Assembly (NCBI RefSeq): GCF_018854495.1
Contig: NZ_JABBDR010000035.1
Coordinates: 1 to 11,843 of the forward strand
DNA from: Acidithiobacillus ferruginosus
GTDB taxonomy: Bacteria; Pseudomonadota; Gammaproteobacteria; Acidithiobacillales; Acidithiobacillaceae
Reading direction: 5' to 3'
DNA length: 11,843 nucleotides
The position numbers and the translations under genes are program-made. The notes below the pieces were generated by a model that saw nothing but the letters and a program-made list of their open reading frames with translations, did no database searches and was not told the DNA's origin. Each line of letters opens with the position of its first letter. Position 1 is the stretch's first letter. Positions 9,859 to 11,843 of the stretch are shown here, piece by piece.

Positions 9859-11733
9859 ATGACGCAGCGGACGAAGCGCTTGAACAAGGCATGGGAGGAC
9901 CTAAGAGAAGCCCTGGAAGGGCTTCGCACGCGGATTGTCCAGAGTGAAGCGACCCAACTTCCTCTTTTGGAGCAGCAGGACCCCAGCCTGCCGTGGCATC
10001 CCGGCATCCGTAACATGCTGCACTACCTGGCCCTGCGCAGCGTCGATTTGCGCCCCCTGCAGGAGGCCCTGTCAGACGCTGGACTCTCTTCCCTCGGCCG
10101 CGCCGAAAGTCACGTGCTCGACAGTGTGCAGTGTACCTTGCAGATATTGTATGCTGCCCTGCAAATGCCACCTGCCGACTTCAGCGATGCCACGGCCATC
10201 ACGCGGGAGCAGGGTCAGCGGGCTCTTACGGACAACACCCTGGCCCTACTCGGCAGTCCGCCGCGCCAGCGCAGTACCCACATCATGGTGACCCTGTCCG
10301 GCGATCGCGCCGACGATGCCGATTTTTTCCGCAGACTCTTAACTGCCGGCATGAACATCGCGCGGATCAACTGCGCCCATGATAGCCCAGGCAGTTGGCA
10401 GAGGCTCGCTGAGCAGGTCCGTACCGCGAGTCGGGATACAGGTCAGCCCTGCCGAATTCTCGCTGACCTCGCCGGCCATAAGATCCGCACCGGCCCCCTT
10501 CCCGATGCACCGGGAGTGATCCATCTGCGCCCCGAACGGGACCGCCTCGGCCGTCTGCTGGAGCCGGCGCGCATGACCGCGATGGCCTGCCACCAGGCGC
10601 CATCCTCGCTGCCCTCGGGAGTGGACTGCCTGCTCCTCCTGGTATCCGGCAGTGCCATGCCCCAGCAGGGCGAAGACCTGCTCTGCCACGACGCCCGCGG
10701 CAAAGAGCGTGTGCTGGTGGTGGAACGTGTTGAAAACGAGAGGATCACGCTGCAAGCCACGCAGGGCTGTTATTTCACTGCCGGGAACCGTTGCCAGAGC
10801 CGGCGCCGCCGCCATGTGCAGGGATACTTCGCCGGCATTCCCCAAAGCTTCGTCCCCCTGCATCTGGAGATCGGCAATCTGCTCCTGCTGCAAAGTCGGG
10901 GCGGACCCGGCGGGCCCGCCCTGAACGGACTGCCGGCCAGGATTTCCTGCACCGTCCCCGAGGTCATTCCCCAGTTGCCCGTCGGCCAGCAGGTATGGGT
11001 GGACGATGGAAAGATTGCCGCCGTCGTCTTGGAACAGACCGCCGAAGGAGCGCTACTGCGCATCACCAAAACCAAACCAGGAGGCGCCCGCCTGCTGCCG
11101 GACCGGGGTCTCAATTTTCCCGGCCTCGCCCTGGAACTTCCGGCTCTTAGCGCCAAAGACCTGGACGATCTGGGCACCATTATTCCCCTGGCGGATCTCG
11201 TCGGTTTTTCTTTTGTGGAGAACGCCGGGAACATGCGCAGCATGCTGGAGGCCCTGCGTCAGCGGCAAGGCGAACACTTGGGTGTCATCGCGAAAATAGA
11301 AACGGCCAGCGCCTTTCACCACTTGCCGGAGATCCTGCTTGCGGCGCTCGGACGCCAACCGATGGGCGTAATGATCGCGCGCGGTGATCTGGCTGTCGAA
11401 GTGGGTCCGGAACGGCTGGCAGAAGTCCAGGAAGAGATACTCTGGCTGGCGGAGGCGGCGCATCTGCCCGTCATCTGGGCCACTCAGGTGCTGGAACAAC
11501 TCACCAAAAAGGGCGTCATCTCCCGGCCCGAATTCACCGACGCGGCCATGGGGGTGCGCGCCGAGTGCGTGATGCTCAACAAAGGCCCGTACGCCGTGGA
11601 GGCGGTGCATACCCTGAACGACATTCTCACCCGTATGCAGGCACACCAACACAAAAAATTCAGCCGGTTACGCGCCCTGCACTGGGGCGCACCGGGAGAA
11701 CCGCAGGGTCAGTGGCCGGAACCACCGCGCTGA
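9859..11733 (+). CDS. Atypical pyruvate-kinase-like protein with N-terminal extension
   Basis: The core is that of pyruvate kinase, which makes pyruvate and ATP from phosphoenolpyruvate and ADP. Recognisable parts of the 624 aa: a barrel start near 140 with GMNIARINCAHD (R169, N171), DLAGHKIRTG (D203, R210), a lid strand VWVDDGKI (379-386), GLNFPGLALELPALSAKD (417-434), IAKIE (K479, E481), IARGDLAVE (D510) and ATQVLE (T542). Compared with E. coli PykF, the potassium-site serine is alanine (A173), the lysine of DTKG is A205, and the SGETA segment is replaced by NKGPYA. Residues 1-135 form an extra helical domain with no match that I can name. About 130 residues are inserted between KIRTG and VDDGKI. 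The allosteric C-terminal domain is missing. It may be active or may have a changed role. No Shine-Dalgarno sequence is visible before the ATG. The gene is divergent from the universal stress gene, and its end overlaps the next gene by 25 bases. Confidence 0.8.
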   Translation: MTQRTKRLNKAWEDLREALEGLRTRIVQSEATQLPLLEQQDPSLPWHPGIRNMLHYLALRSVDLRPLQEALSDAGLSSLGRAESHVLDSVQCTLQILYAALQMPPADFSDATAITREQGQRALTDNTLALLGSPPRQRSTHIMVTLSGDRADDADFFRRLLTAGMNIARINCAHDSPGSWQRLAEQVRTASRDTGQPCRILADLAGHKIRTGPLPDAPGVIHLRPERDRLGRLLEPARMTAMACHQAPSSLPSGVDCLLLLVSGSAMPQQGEDLLCHDARGKERVLVVERVENERITLQATQGCYFTAGNRCQSRRRRHVQGYFAGIPQSFVPLHLEIGNLLLLQSRGGPGGPALNGLPARISCTVPEVIPQLPVGQQVWVDDGKIAAVVLEQTAEGALLRITKTKPGGARLLPDRGLNFPGLALELPALSAKDLDDLGTIIPLADLVGFSFVENAGNMRSMLEALRQRQGEHLGVIAKIETASAFHHLPEILLAALGRQPMGVMIARGDLAVEVGPERLAEVQEEILWLAEAAHLPVIWATQVLEQLTKKGVISRPEFTDAAMGVRAECVMLNKGPYAVEAVHTLNDILTRMQAHQHKKFSRLRALHWGAPGEPQGQWPEPPR

Positions 11734-11843
11734 CGCTGAATACGGCGGCTGCGGATTTGCCACAGGGTCTGCAACAGTCCTATCACTACATAGGAAATCA
11801 CGGCGATAAACAGGACCAACGGCGGATGCACGGCCACCAGGGC
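11709..11843 (-). CDS. pssA: Probable CDP-diacylglycerol-serine O-phosphatidyltransferase, C-terminal fragment
   Basis: Only the last 44 codons lie in the window; the rest is beyond the right edge. The fragment reads in one open frame from the edge to a TGA at 11711-11709. It has a hydrophobic membrane segment (PPLVLFIAVISYVVIGLL) followed by a basic tail (RSRRIQRQR). This matches the end of PssA-type phosphatidylserine synthases, where a DPP/HPP-LVLF segment precedes the last membrane helix and an arginine-rich end; PssA makes phosphatidylserine for phosphatidylethanolamine synthesis. The fragment is short, so another integral membrane protein is possible. The 3' end overlaps the pyruvate-kinase-like gene by 25 bases, tail to tail. 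Confidence 0.5.
   Translation of the reverse strand, partial: ALVAVHPPLVLFIAVISYVVIGLLQTLWQIRSRRIQRQRGGSGH

Overview
The window looks like a chromosomal stretch from a moderately GC-rich proteobacterium. The gene content (NAD-dependent ligase LigA, SMC, unimodular QueF, a proteobacterial-type PssA tail) fits the gamma/beta border. An Acidithiobacillus-like genome is my guess from gene order and protein style; I cannot verify it without a search. No rRNA, tRNA, CRISPR array, transposase or phage gene is visible.

Layout, left to right. (1) Positions 1-3201 hold a minus-strand operon in the order ligA, an ATP-synthase epsilon-type subunit, then a class I SAM methyltransferase. The first two genes are coupled by a 4-base ATGA overlap. 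(2) A HAD subfamily IB phosphatase (3318-4010, +) is divergent from ligA. It has a perfect extended -10 box. (3) A globin-type sensor plus GAF protein (4016-4984, -) lies in an AT-rich island (about 4080-5220) that stands out from its GC-rich neighbours. The protein has no visible output domain. (4) smc (5244-8696, -) encodes a full-length chromosome condensation ATPase. (5) queF (8757-9182, +) is divergent from smc, with only 60 bases between the two start codons. (6) A universal stress protein gene (9268-9693, -) is divergent from (7) a large, atypical pyruvate-kinase-like gene (9859-11733, +). (8) The 3' end of a probable phosphatidylserine synthase gene (11709 to the window edge, -) overlaps the end of (7).

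Most of the window is housekeeping: DNA ligation, chromosome condensation, queuosine synthesis and phospholipid synthesis. Four items stand out. These are the compositionally foreign globin-GAF sensor between smc and ligA, the epsilon subunit gene placed behind ligA rather than with other ATP synthase genes, the pyruvate-kinase-like protein with an extra N-terminal domain, an internal insertion and no C-terminal domain, and the compact regulatory regions between divergent pairs. I did not find a clear multi-gene novel system.
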